Positions 43,074-51,587 of a DNA stretch of 64,000 bases are shown here, in pieces. Every line of letters begins with the position of its first letter. The first letter of the stretch is position 1. This DNA is from Vibrio europaeus (GTDB lineage: Bacteria > Pseudomonadota > Gammaproteobacteria > Enterobacterales > Vibrionaceae). Location: NCBI RefSeq assembly GCF_001695575.1, contig NZ_LUAX01000007.1, forward strand, positions 1,550,001-1,614,000. The letters run 5' to 3'. The notes beneath the pieces are model-generated. The model did no database searches, was not told the origin of the DNA, and saw nothing but the letters and a program-made list of their open reading frames with translations. The position numbers and the translations under genes are program-made.

Positions 43074-44975
43074 CTATGCAATTGAATGTGTTTCGCTGAC
43101 AGAAAGTACAGATACTTGATTGCGACCCAGAGATTTTGACTCATAGAGTGCAATGTCTGCACGTTTATAGGTCTCTTCTGGCTTCGCTGAAATTTCGGTA
43201 GCACCTGCACTCACAGTGATGTTTAGCTCGCTTTCTATATTGATTGCCGTTCTTACACGGTTGAGCACCATTTCGGCTTCTCTTAGGTCGGTGTGTGGCA
43301 TAATGATGGCGAACTCTTCACCACCAATTCGCGCAATAACGTCGGTTTCGCGTAAATGGTGGGTTAAGCAGCCAGCGACGTCTTTTATGACCTCATCCCC
43401 CCGGTCATGTCCATAGTTATCATTGACGCGCTTGAAGTGATCAATGTCTATCAACGCTAATGTGGCTGACTCATTATCAGAGTATCGTTTTGTACGCATT
43501 GTTTGATTTTGCATTTCGTTATCGAACTTTCGGCGATTCCAAAGGGATGTCATCGGGTCTTTTTCGCTCAGTTCTCTTAGACGGTCTTCTAGCTCTTTTC
43601 GGTGCGATATATCAACAAAAGAGGCGACATAGAATTGAATGACGCCAAAACGGTCTTTGATCGTCTGTATACGCAAAATTTCAGTAATTAACGAGCCATC
43701 ACGACGTTTGTTGACCACTTCACCTTCCCATAGTCCCTTTACTTCAAGAATCTTCCACATATTCATATAGAACTCTTGTAGGTGCTTTCCTGAGGCGAAC
43801 AACGAAGGTGGGCGACCTTTTACATCTTCTAATGTATAGCCACTAATTCTTGTGAACTCACTATTCACTTGGATGATTCTGTTGTTACGATCGGTAATAA
43901 CTACGGCTGACATGCCATTCATCGCAGCGCGCGCAATCTTGCTATCTAAGCTATTTTTTTCGTGGTTATGGTTCCATGTCACAAAAGTGAATGTGAGCAA
44001 AAATAAAATAATCAGAATAAAAGCCGCTTGGATATAAAGATCATGGCGAGCGTCATCAGTGAAAACGTGAGCTTCATCAAGTGAGGTTTTGATAAAAAAG
44101 ATTAACTCGTCAACGTGTTCTACGTCATTGAGTTCAGCTGTAGTGTAAGAAATCCAATAATCACGTTCTTTAACAGTACCGAATTTATCAAACTGTAAAG
44201 AACGCCATAGCTGAGGAAACTGTCGTGAAATATTGGAGTCTCGGTGTGCGTCTAGTAAGTTGCCGAGAATCTTTTCATCATTAGTCGACATCAAATAAAA
44301 ACCGTCACCTGTCGCTACTATAGGTAAGTTGAGCTGATTACGTTTGTAAGCCAGACCATAATACAAACGAGCGAGGTCAAGATTTGCGACGAAATATCCT
44401 TTACGTTCACCATTGAGCGTAATCGGGTATATGACTCGATAAGCAGGTTGATGAGGCGTTACCAGATTGCCATTTTCGACTTCAAGGTCAATACCGAAAT
44501 TACCGGTATCATGATCACCTAGCGTTTTGGCAAAAGTGAAGTAATCGCGGTCACCTTTGTATTGTAAATGTTCAGGCTCGACAATCTCTATAAATCGTTC
44601 AGCGCTGTTTATTCGAACAACCTCCATACCGTCTTTGTCTATAAAGCGTAACTGGGAGTAATAGCCTTGTGTTCGTGCAATGAGCAGCCAAAATTCTTCT
44701 AAAGCATCTAGGTTTTCACGGGTTGGGTTGAGGATCGCTTGGTTTAATACACCATTGTTTGATAGGTAACGAAGTGATGTTGAGATCTTTTGCAGAGATG
44801 TTTGTAACTCCACTTTTGAATACTCAAGCTTATTGCGATTGAGCTGTTCGACATATTGTTCGGTTTGCTGATCGACAAGTGAAAGCTGAGTGTAAAAGTA
44901 GAGGAAGGGGACAAACGACAGCGCACAAAAAACAGCGATAAATTGGAAGACGATTTTGGAACCACGTTTGCGCAT
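43074..44975 (-). CDS. Membrane sensor diguanylate cyclase (Cache-PAS-GGDEF)
   Basis: 633 residues. TM1 at about 9-30, a periplasmic Cache-like sensor (about 35-310, including LRFIDKDGMEVVRIN), TM2 at about 314-333, a PAS/PAC pair (about 350-460, ITDRNNRIIQVNSEFTRISGY) and a GGDEF domain. The active site is GGEEF, preceded at the right distance by RETD, an intact RxxD inhibitory site, so product inhibition is expected. It would make c-di-GMP in response to an extracellular ligand. Monocistronic, with no EAL domain. Confidence 0.93.
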   Translation of the reverse strand: MRKRGSKIVFQFIAVFCALSFVPFLYFYTQLSLVDQQTEQYVEQLNRNKLEYSKVELQTSLQKISTSLRYLSNNGVLNQAILNPTRENLDALEEFWLLIARTQGYYSQLRFIDKDGMEVVRINSAERFIEIVEPEHLQYKGDRDYFTFAKTLGDHDTGNFGIDLEVENGNLVTPHQPAYRVIYPITLNGERKGYFVANLDLARLYYGLAYKRNQLNLPIVATGDGFYLMSTNDEKILGNLLDAHRDSNISRQFPQLWRSLQFDKFGTVKERDYWISYTTAELNDVEHVDELIFFIKTSLDEAHVFTDDARHDLYIQAAFILIILFLLTFTFVTWNHNHEKNSLDSKIARAAMNGMSAVVITDRNNRIIQVNSEFTRISGYTLEDVKGRPPSLFASGKHLQEFYMNMWKILEVKGLWEGEVVNKRRDGSLITEILRIQTIKDRFGVIQFYVASFVDISHRKELEDRLRELSEKDPMTSLWNRRKFDNEMQNQTMRTKRYSDNESATLALIDIDHFKRVNDNYGHDRGDEVIKDVAGCLTHHLRETDVIARIGGEEFAIIMPHTDLREAEMVLNRVRTAINIESELNITVSAGATEISAKPEETYKRADIALYESKSLGRNQVSVLSVSETHSIA

Positions 44976-45147
44976 TTAACTATTCTAATTATTAAGTTAA
45001 TCAGTAAAGGTCACATCATACTACGATATCATTACACTTACTGTGAGCGTGGTTGAATATTAACTGCGTGTATATGTGGTTATCGAAATAAATGAGGTTT
45101 TGTACACATTACCAATGAGTTGCGTTGATGATCTAGAATTGCTCGGA

Positions 45148-45183
45148 ATAAAAAAAGCACCTCTAACACGAGGTGCTTTTGCC
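45148..45183 (-). terminator. Terminator of the fruBKA operon
   Basis: Plus-strand AAAAGCACCTC, loop, GAGGTGCTTTT; the A-run on the left becomes a seven-T run on the minus strand after fruA. Confidence 0.88.
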
Positions 45184-45210
45184 ATCTATCGGGGGAGTGG
45201 CAAGAAACGT

Positions 45211-46947
45211 TTAAGCAGTTGCAGTTTCTTGCTTTGCTTCTGCTTTGTTTTTTAGGAATGCGTAAGTGAAACCTGTTAACGCCGTTCCTGCTGCGATAGC
45301 AACCAAATACATCAGCACTGGAGTGATTGCGTTAGGAATCAGTAGTACAAACAGTCCACCATGTGGTGCCATTAATTTTGCACCAAACAGCATAGATAGG
45401 GCACCTGTTAGCGCGCCACCTGCCATACATGCAGGGATAACACGCATCGGGTCTTTCGCGGCGAATGGAATTGCACCTTCAGAGATAAAGCACAGACCTA
45501 GCACGAATGAGGCTTTACCTGCTTCACGTTCACTTTGTTCAAACTTATTCTTAGCAATAAAGGTAGCGAGACCCATACCAAGCGCTGGAACCATACCTGC
45601 GGCCATGATAGCGGCCATCGGCGCGTAGGTTTGCGAAGCAAGTAGTCCAACACCGAATGCGTAAGCGGCTTTGTTTACTGGTCCGCCTAAGTCGAAGCAC
45701 ATCATTGCGCCTAGGATAATACCCAGTAATACGGCGCTGTCAGAACCCATGTTGTTTAGGAAGTCAGTCAGCCCATTCATGATGCCAGATACAGGGCCGC
45801 CTACGATATAAATCATCACAAGACCCGTAAACAAGGTAGCCACAAATGGGATGATCAGAATTGGTTTAAGCGCTTCCATCGATTGTGGCAGTGATACCTT
45901 GTCGGCAAGAAACTTCGCTGCGTAACCTGCGATGAAACCTGCGGCGATACCACCAAGGAATCCCGCGCCAGTTGAGCTTGCTAACATACCGCCAACAAGA
46001 CCCGGTGCTAGACCTGGACGGTCAGCAATAGAGAATGCGATGTAACCTGCAAGAACAGGAATCATCAGAGCAAACGCCGAGCCACCACCAATGGTCATCA
46101 ATGCAGCAGCGAGTGTGCCTTCTTCTTTAAACGCTTCGATACCAAATACGAAGGATAGGGCGATGATCAAACCACCGGCAACCACGACAGGAAGCATGTG
46201 AGATACACCCGTCATGAGGTGCTTGTATGCGCCTTTCTTCTCTTCTGTAGCGGAAGAAGCGTTAGAAGAGCCTGAATGTTGGTAGACGCTGGCTTGTTCA
46301 AACGCCTTATCCATCTCTTCAGCCGTTTTCTTAAGAGCCGGACCAGTTTTGGTGCGGTACATCTTCTTGCCGTTGAATCGGTCAAGTGGCACTTCGATAT
46401 CAGCCGCAATGATGACCAAATCTGCATCCGCAATTTCTTGGTCGGTCAATTGGTTTTTCGCGCCTACTGAGCCACGCGTTTCCACTTTGATTTGGTGCCC
46501 GCGGCGTTTACCTTCTTCTTCAAGTGCTTCTGCTGCCATGAACGTATGGGCCACACCTGTTGGGCATGCTGTAATAGCAACAATCTTCTTAGTTGCTGAT
46601 GTATTTTCTGCAGGGGCTGCGACTGTCGTTGCTTGCTCTAGAATGGCTGCATTTTCAACGGCAGTTTGTAAGAACGCCGAGGCATCCTTCGCTACTGTGC
46701 TGATATCAGCTTGGTAGACTTTTTTACCTACGAAACGAGAAGTATCGACCGGAGTGTTAGCTGCAATGATAACGACTTCTGCTTGCTGAATGTCCGAATC
46801 AACAAGCAGTGTTGATTCAATCACGCTAGATTGGCACTCAATTTTCGCATTCCATCCTAGTTTAGCGGCGGCTTGTTCTAGTAGACCTGCCGCAATGATG
46901 CTGTTTGCAACACCACTCGGACAAGCTGTAATAATGGCAATATTCAT
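45211..46947 (-). CDS. fruA: PTS fructose transporter subunit IIB'BC
   Basis: 578 residues. Two IIB domains come first: a degenerate-position one starting IITACPSGVANS (Cys9) and a second starting AITACPTGVAHTF (Cys128, the likely phosphorylated residue). The IIC membrane domain runs from about 235 to 565, with HLMTGVSHMLPVVVAGGLIIAL at its start. It imports fructose as fructose 1-phosphate. It lies 19 bases after fruK; the order fruB-fruK-fruA is the standard enterobacterial/vibrio operon. The Cra sites upstream of fruB govern it. Confidence 0.95.
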   Translation of the reverse strand: MNIAIITACPSGVANSIIAAGLLEQAAAKLGWNAKIECQSSVIESTLLVDSDIQQAEVVIIAANTPVDTSRFVGKKVYQADISTVAKDASAFLQTAVENAAILEQATTVAAPAENTSATKKIVAITACPTGVAHTFMAAEALEEEGKRRGHQIKVETRGSVGAKNQLTDQEIADADLVIIAADIEVPLDRFNGKKMYRTKTGPALKKTAEEMDKAFEQASVYQHSGSSNASSATEEKKGAYKHLMTGVSHMLPVVVAGGLIIALSFVFGIEAFKEEGTLAAALMTIGGGSAFALMIPVLAGYIAFSIADRPGLAPGLVGGMLASSTGAGFLGGIAAGFIAGYAAKFLADKVSLPQSMEALKPILIIPFVATLFTGLVMIYIVGGPVSGIMNGLTDFLNNMGSDSAVLLGIILGAMMCFDLGGPVNKAAYAFGVGLLASQTYAPMAAIMAAGMVPALGMGLATFIAKNKFEQSEREAGKASFVLGLCFISEGAIPFAAKDPMRVIPACMAGGALTGALSMLFGAKLMAPHGGLFVLLIPNAITPVLMYLVAIAAGTALTGFTYAFLKNKAEAKQETATA

Positions 46948-46966
46948 ACTGATAACCTTCTGTTCC

Positions 46967-47941
46967 TTAGTTGTTGTCTAAGTTCGTATTAGGGTAGAGC
47001 TCGCTTACTTGTGTTTGGAGCTTGATGTTATCCAGTTCTTCCTGACTGGTAATTCCAACGCCAACCTGGGTTACTGCGAGGGCAGAGAGCGCGGTGGCGA
47101 AGCGTAGTAAATCTTCTTTGGGCATGAGTTGCATGTGACCCCAACACAATCCCGCGACAAGTGTATCGCCGGCGCCAACTGTGCTAACAACATCCATACG
47201 TGGTGGCTTGGCCTGTAACCATTGACCTTGGTTAAGCCACATTACGCCGTCAGCACCCATTGAAACGACAATGTTAGCAATGCCCTTGTTGCTTAGCGTT
47301 TGAGCCGCTGTTTGGCACTGCTCTGGTGTTGATAGATGCTCACCGATAAGATCACTGAGTTCCTCGTCATTGGGTTTGATCAGCCAAGGCTGAGCTTCAA
47401 TGCCTGCGCGCAATGCCTTTTTGCTGCTATCAAACAAAACCTTTTTGCCTTGCTGATGCAGTTTTTCAATCCAAGCTGCGCATTGCTCAGGGCTAACACC
47501 GCCCGGTAGGCTGCCGGCGAGTACAAAGTAGTCGTGAGTTTCTGCTAGTCTAAATAGGGCTTGCTCAAAGCGATCTATTTCTTCTTGCGTTACGTGAACG
47601 CCAGGGAAGTTAATGTCGCTAACTTGACCATTGGCTTCGACAAGTTTGACATTAATGCGAGTAGCACCTTGCACCTCTACAAACTCATTGTTGACTTGGA
47701 TATCGTCAAATAGCTGATGGAAAAGCTCCGGGTTATCTTTCCCAAGAAAGCCAGTGACCGTGACCTCAGCACCAAGATCACTAAGGACCTTGGCAACGTT
47801 TACTCCTTTGCCTGCGGCATGTAGGTTACTTTTTTCTACTAGGCTTACTGAGCCAACTGAGAGCGAGTTTAATGAGCCTGTTAGGTCAAGAGCCGGATTT
47901 AGGGTGATGGTAACAACTTTATTTGTTTTCAATGCAGACAT
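46967..47941 (-). CDS. fruK: 1-phosphofructokinase
   Basis: 324 residues from the ATG at 47941; AAGGAG at 47949-47954 is spaced for this codon and too close to the in-frame GTG at 47947. A PfkB-family kinase: VTITLNPALDLTG at the start, AGKGVNVAKVLSDLG, VLAGSLPGG and the catalytic STVGAGDTLVAGL. It phosphorylates fructose 1-phosphate to fructose 1,6-bisphosphate. Fructose 1-phosphate is also the inducer that releases Cra, so FruK lowers the inducer. It follows fruB by 11 bases. Confidence 0.96.
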   Translation of the reverse strand: MSALKTNKVVTITLNPALDLTGSLNSLSVGSVSLVEKSNLHAAGKGVNVAKVLSDLGAEVTVTGFLGKDNPELFHQLFDDIQVNNEFVEVQGATRINVKLVEANGQVSDINFPGVHVTQEEIDRFEQALFRLAETHDYFVLAGSLPGGVSPEQCAAWIEKLHQQGKKVLFDSSKKALRAGIEAQPWLIKPNDEELSDLIGEHLSTPEQCQTAAQTLSNKGIANIVVSMGADGVMWLNQGQWLQAKPPRMDVVSTVGAGDTLVAGLCWGHMQLMPKEDLLRFATALSALAVTQVGVGITSQEELDNIKLQTQVSELYPNTNLDNN

Positions 47942-47952
47942 AACCACGCTCC

Positions 47953-49086
47953 TTATCCTTCACCTAGACCGGAAGCAATGGCATTACCAATCGATTCTAA
48001 TGCTTGTGCTGCATCTGGACCTTCTGCAGAAAACTGAAGCTGGTGGCCGTGTTTGACACCGAGTGCAATCACTTTCATCAGGCTCTTCGCATTAACGGTT
48101 TTCCCGTCGCCATCGAGATTCGCAACGCGAATGTTTGATTCGAATTTCTTCGCTTCTGCAACTAGCATTGCACCTGGACGAGCGTGTAGGCCGTGTGCAT
48201 TTTTAATCTTGAAAATGGCGTTGTTACCTGATTCATCGGCGTCAGTTGCAACTTCTTCGCCTTTCAATAGAGCTAGAATTTGCTCAGCGGAAGCATCCAG
48301 TAACTTGTTGTGTTCGTTGTTAAACACAAGCGTTGAAATCGTCTTGAGAATAGGCTGATGAGCGTTGTTACAAGCAGCGAAAGCGACGAGTCCACGAACT
48401 TTCTCACCGTCAAGCTCACAATCGTTGGCAGTAGAGACAAAAGAAACGCCCGTACGGGTTACTTGCTTATCACTACCTACAAGCCAGAGACCTTGCCCAA
48501 GGTGTGTGGGTGTTTTGGTAACTAGATCGGCTACGAATTCTGCGCCAGCGCAACCTGTGTTTTTAAGAAGGCCACCCGCAACCGCGCTCATTTGTACCAT
48601 GTCGCTCGCAGGAAACTTTAGTTGAATATGTGCAGCATCGAAGTCTGCTTCTAGTTGAACATCGCCGTTGAGTAGGGCAATGATATCCTGTTCGGTTTTA
48701 GCACTGCGTAAACATTCTTCAACGCCATCAGCAGACAAAACTTTTGTTAGTTGTTTAAGGATGCCCAAGTGCTCATCGGATTTAGCCGCGATACCAATTG
48801 CGACAAACACTTTGTTGCCATCTCCCCACTCAACACCGTTAGGGAAATGATGAACGGAAACACCAGTCGTTTTGACCATAGAACGTGTGTCGGTCGTACC
48901 ATGTGGGATCGCAATACCGTTCCCCAAGAAGGTTGAGTTTTGCTTCTCACGGTTTAGCATGCCTTCAACATAACCTTGCTTAACAAGGCCTTTCTCCGTT
49001 AGAGCCTGCGCAATGTTCTCGATCGCTTCAAACTTATCGGTCGCTTTTTGGGAAAGGGTGATGTCACTTTTCACTAACTTAAGCAT
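47953..49086 (-). CDS. fruB: PTS fructose IIA-HPr fusion (FPr, diphosphoryl transfer protein)
   Basis: 377 residues. N-terminal IIA domain with AIPHGTT (phosphorylated His62), a middle M domain with a second partial IIA-like region, and a C-terminal HPr domain with NAHGLHARPGAML (His301). It passes phosphate from enzyme I to FruA, replacing HPr for fructose. It is the first gene of the fruBKA operon. The 5' region upstream of the ATG at 49086 contains a perfect Cra operator centred about 77 bases before the start, with two more near the divergent cra gene. Confidence 0.95.
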   Translation of the reverse strand: MLKLVKSDITLSQKATDKFEAIENIAQALTEKGLVKQGYVEGMLNREKQNSTFLGNGIAIPHGTTDTRSMVKTTGVSVHHFPNGVEWGDGNKVFVAIGIAAKSDEHLGILKQLTKVLSADGVEECLRSAKTEQDIIALLNGDVQLEADFDAAHIQLKFPASDMVQMSAVAGGLLKNTGCAGAEFVADLVTKTPTHLGQGLWLVGSDKQVTRTGVSFVSTANDCELDGEKVRGLVAFAACNNAHQPILKTISTLVFNNEHNKLLDASAEQILALLKGEEVATDADESGNNAIFKIKNAHGLHARPGAMLVAEAKKFESNIRVANLDGDGKTVNAKSLMKVIALGVKHGHQLQFSAEGPDAAQALESIGNAIASGLGEG

Positions 49087-49154
49087 GGTGCTTCTCCAGC
49101 CTTAAGGGATTTAAACTTTTAATCGAGTCTTCATTTACAATGTCTTTTTGCTTA

Positions 49155-49170
49155 ACTGAATCGATTCAGC
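49155..49170. promoter_or_regulatory. Cra (FruR) operator near fruB promoter
   Basis: ACTGAATCGATTCAGC, with a perfect 14-bp palindrome CTGAATCGATTCAG, matches the Cra consensus GCTGAAnCGTTTCAGC. It lies 69-84 bases upstream of the fruB ATG. Confidence 0.85.
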
Positions 49171-49284
49171 AAAAAGATAAAAAATATTGGTTCAGCATTA
49201 ACAGGTCTAACTTGTTGATAAAAAGCTATTACTTAAATCAACCACTAAAGCAAATTAGGTGATTTCACTCACTTTATAGACCTT

Positions 49285-49300
49285 GCTGAATCCTTTCAGC
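49285..49300. promoter_or_regulatory. Cra (FruR) operator 2
   Basis: GCTGAATCCTTTCAGC, one mismatch to the consensus core. Centre is 22 bases from operator 3, about two helical turns, so both can be bound on one face. Confidence 0.8.
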
Positions 49301-49306
49301 TTTTAT

Positions 49307-49322
49307 ACTGAATCGTTTCAGC
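49307..49322. promoter_or_regulatory. Cra (FruR) operator 3
   Basis: ACTGAATCGTTTCAGC, 15 of 16 bases as in the consensus. With operator 2 it lies 72-109 bases upstream of the cra ATG, implying autoregulation. Confidence 0.83.
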
Positions 49323-49393
49323 TTATAATTCAACTCATCGTAAGATCATTTATAAAGTATTATGATCCGGCGCACAGAACAAAGGTTGTGGAT

Positions 49394-50371
49394 ATGACAC
49401 TAGATGAGATAGCAAAGCTGGCTGGGGTTTCAAAGACGACGGCCAGCTATGTGATCAATGGTAAAGCTCAAAAGTACAGAATCAGCGAGAAAACGCAGAG
49501 AAAAGTGATGGGTGTGGTGAATGAGCATAATTACCGCCCTGATCTTGCAGCAAGCACATTAAGAGCAGGACAGAGCCGATCATTTGGCCTTATCATCCCC
49601 GATCTCGAAAACACCAGTTACGCAAGATTAGCTAAACTGCTTGAGCAGAATTCACGTTCGGCAGGGTATCAGATTCTAATCGCGTGCTCTGACGATGAAC
49701 CAGAAACAGAAAAAAACGTTGTTCAAGCATTGGTAAGTCGTAAAGTTGATGCGCTGTTTGTCGCTAGCGTGATTCCAGATGCTAGTGAGTTCTACCTGCA
49801 ACTGAAATTGAAAGGGACGCCAGTGATTGCGCTTGACCGTCCGCTCGACGATGAACATTTCTCTTGTGTAATAAGTGAGGATTTTGGCGGTGCTTTTGAA
49901 TTGACCCAGTCGGTAATTAGTGACAATGTAACAAGTGTCGGTCTTATTGGGGCACTACCTGAGTTAAACATTTCTCGTGAGCGTGAATTAGGGTTTGTTT
50001 CAGCGGCAAAACAGCAAAATGTGGCCTGTGTTGTTGGCTATGGCGAACACTTTAATCGCAAAGATGGTAAACAAGTGCTTGAAGCATGGTGCAAAGAGGA
50101 GAAAGTGCCGGATGCTATTGTTACCACTTCCTATACCCTATTGGAAGGGGTGTTGGACGTACTATTGGAGCGACCGGAATTAGCAAACAAGATCAAAATT
50201 GCGACATTTGGTGATAACCGTTTGTTGGATTTTTTACCAATGAAAGTCAACTCGTTACCTCAGCAGTTCGAACTTATTGCTGATAGTGCGATGGAACTGG
50301 CGCTCAATGCGGCAGCGAAACGATATCAAGCTGGCGTTGAATTAGTACCAAGAAAGATCATTGTTAGATAA
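49394..50371 (+). CDS. cra: Catabolite repressor/activator (fructose repressor)
   Basis: 325 residues from the ATG at 49394. The longer frame to 49283 starts within Cra operator 2 and adds 37 unconserved residues. The LacI-type helix-turn-helix is MTLDEIAKLAGVSKTTASYV with hinge PDLAASTLRAGQSRSFGL; the core has IPDLENTSYARLAKLLE and FGDNRLLDFLP, as in E. coli Cra/FruR. It represses fruBKA and is released by fructose 1-phosphate. In E. coli it also controls central carbon flow; in vibrios the local fru operon may be the main target. Divergent from fruB and followed by a terminator. Confidence 0.94.
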   Translation: MTLDEIAKLAGVSKTTASYVINGKAQKYRISEKTQRKVMGVVNEHNYRPDLAASTLRAGQSRSFGLIIPDLENTSYARLAKLLEQNSRSAGYQILIACSDDEPETEKNVVQALVSRKVDALFVASVIPDASEFYLQLKLKGTPVIALDRPLDDEHFSCVISEDFGGAFELTQSVISDNVTSVGLIGALPELNISRERELGFVSAAKQQNVACVVGYGEHFNRKDGKQVLEAWCKEEKVPDAIVTTSYTLLEGVLDVLLERPELANKIKIATFGDNRLLDFLPMKVNSLPQQFELIADSAMELALNAAAKRYQAGVELVPRKIIVR

Positions 50372-50406
50372 AACTAAGCCCTGTTTAAAACAGGGCTTAG
50401 TTTTTA
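50371..50406. terminator. Bidirectional terminator after cra
   Basis: AAACTAAGCCCTG, loop TTTAAAA, CAGGGCTTAGTTTTT; a 13-bp stem serving cra and the converging outer-membrane protein gene. Confidence 0.92.
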
Positions 50407-50422
50407 TGTTTGGCGAGATGGC

Positions 50423-50941
50423 TTAATATTGGAATCGAACCGACATAGTAACTTGTGGCCCGTAAAGGCCGTTATTGCGGGTTTCCGCTGAAAGGGAAAG
50501 TTGTTGCGTAGAGTGGAAACGCACACCCGCATGGAAAACAGAAGCGTCATCATTGCGACCGATACGTCCTGTTGCTTCAACTTGATCCGTTAACCAAAGA
50601 CGGACACCGACGTTTATTTCGGCTTGGGTATCACTTTCGCCGCCTGCTTCTTGTGTGTATTTCACTTGGTGGACAAGTAATTGACCATAGATGTCGGCAA
50701 ACTGACTTATAGGGCCGTTAAATCCAATACCACCAGCGAGATCGTAGTCTTTATCAAACTGGGTATCTGCGCGGAGAATAAAGTGAGAGTTTTCGGTAAA
50801 GAATGTACTAAACTCTGCCCCCGTCATTTCTGGTCCAATAGCTGTTCGAACTTCGAAAAAGTTATAGTTAAAATTGTTCGCTTGGGCGCTTGTGCTGATT
50901 CCTGCAATCGCTAGAGCACTGGCCAAAATGAGTTTTTTCAA
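50423..50941 (-). CDS. Small outer-membrane beta-barrel protein
   Basis: 172 residues from a TTG start at 50941, chosen because it gives a compact signal peptide (MKKLILASALAIAG...AQA) with CGGAGA spaced 7 bases before; the longer frame to 51004 has no such site. The mature protein is a run of alternating strands (TQAEINVGVRLWL, FHAGVRFHS, LSLSAETRNN) ending in VRFQY, the aromatic C-terminal signature of outer-membrane barrels, probably eight-stranded. No specific family is assigned. It lies downstream of the BOF gene on the same strand but after a terminator. Confidence 0.75.
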   Translation of the reverse strand: MKKLILASALAIAGISTSAQANNFNYNFFEVRTAIGPEMTGAEFSTFFTENSHFILRADTQFDKDYDLAGGIGFNGPISQFADIYGQLLVHQVKYTQEAGGESDTQAEINVGVRLWLTDQVEATGRIGRNDDASVFHAGVRFHSTQQLSLSAETRNNGLYGPQVTMSVRFQY

Positions 50942-50974
50942 AAGTAGTCTCCGACTAACAACAATAAATTGACT

Positions 50975-51003
50975 AATAAAAATGGCTTGCAATAAGCAAG
51001 CCA
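50975..51003 (-). terminator. Terminator of the BOF gene
   Basis: GGCTTGC, five-base loop, GCAAGCC; on the minus strand it is followed by ATTTTTATTAG. Confidence 0.75.
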
Positions 51004-51038
51004 AATCATAGCCTAATCAGAGAACTAATTCAGGAGAT

Positions 51039-51416
51039 TTATAGAATCTGAATACGATCAACTTCAATTTCTGGTGTGTTGCCGCCTTCGTACTCACCGA
51101 AAAGACGTACTTTCGTCGTATTATCAATTGGCTGTGCCATATGAATGTCGTCGTCCAGTTCTACTTGAATCTCACCTTTACCATCAGAGAATATAAAAGT
51201 ATCGCCTTTCACTTGTCGCAGAAGGTTACCTTCTACAACAACATTCTTCTCAGTAAACATACTGGTATCAGCTAATAAGGTGTCTACAGTAGTGAGCTCA
51301 ACAGGGCCACTGTACTGAATTCCCGTTCCTTTTTCATGGTGACCGTCTTTTGCTAAAGTAAAGGTAGGAGCTAGGATAAGGGTTGCAGCGGTAGCAAGAA
51401 TTACTTTTTTCATCAT
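51039..51416 (-). CDS. BOF (YgiW/YdeI-type) periplasmic OB-fold protein
   Basis: 125 residues from the ATG at 51416 (the next codon is also ATG), with GAAAGGAAA upstream. The longer frame to 51503 overlaps the promoter side. Signal peptide to about residue 21 (TFTLAKD). The mature domain, IQYSGPVELTTVDTLL, EKNVVVEGNLLRQVKGDTFIFSDGKGEIQVEL and TKVRLFGEYEG...EIEVDRIQIL, is the BOF family OB-fold. E. coli members YgiW and YdeI aid survival under peroxide, acid or antimicrobial-peptide stress and are often two-component targets. Direct repeats upstream suggest such control here. Confidence 0.88.
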   Translation of the reverse strand: MMKKVILATAATLILAPTFTLAKDGHHEKGTGIQYSGPVELTTVDTLLADTSMFTEKNVVVEGNLLRQVKGDTFIFSDGKGEIQVELDDDIHMAQPIDNTTKVRLFGEYEGGNTPEIEVDRIQIL

Positions 51417-51498
51417 GTTTTCCTTTCTAATGTCAGGCAGTGTTTGTTTGATGGTGCTATTAAAACAAACCCATTTTGAATCCATGCTGAGCGTAAGA

Positions 51499-51517
51499 TT
51501 CATATTCCATTCATATT
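51499..51517. promoter_or_regulatory. Tandem TTCATATT repeats upstream of the BOF gene and cobQ
   Basis: TTCATATT occurs at 51499-51506 and again at 51510-51517, an 11-base period, the arrangement expected for a dimer of an OmpR/PhoB-type response regulator. Confidence 0.4.
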
Positions 51518-51587
51518 GTTGAGGAAATTAGCCAAATGCCGTTATTATTAGCCTTATCCTAATGAATCAAATAAGTATTAATAGTTC

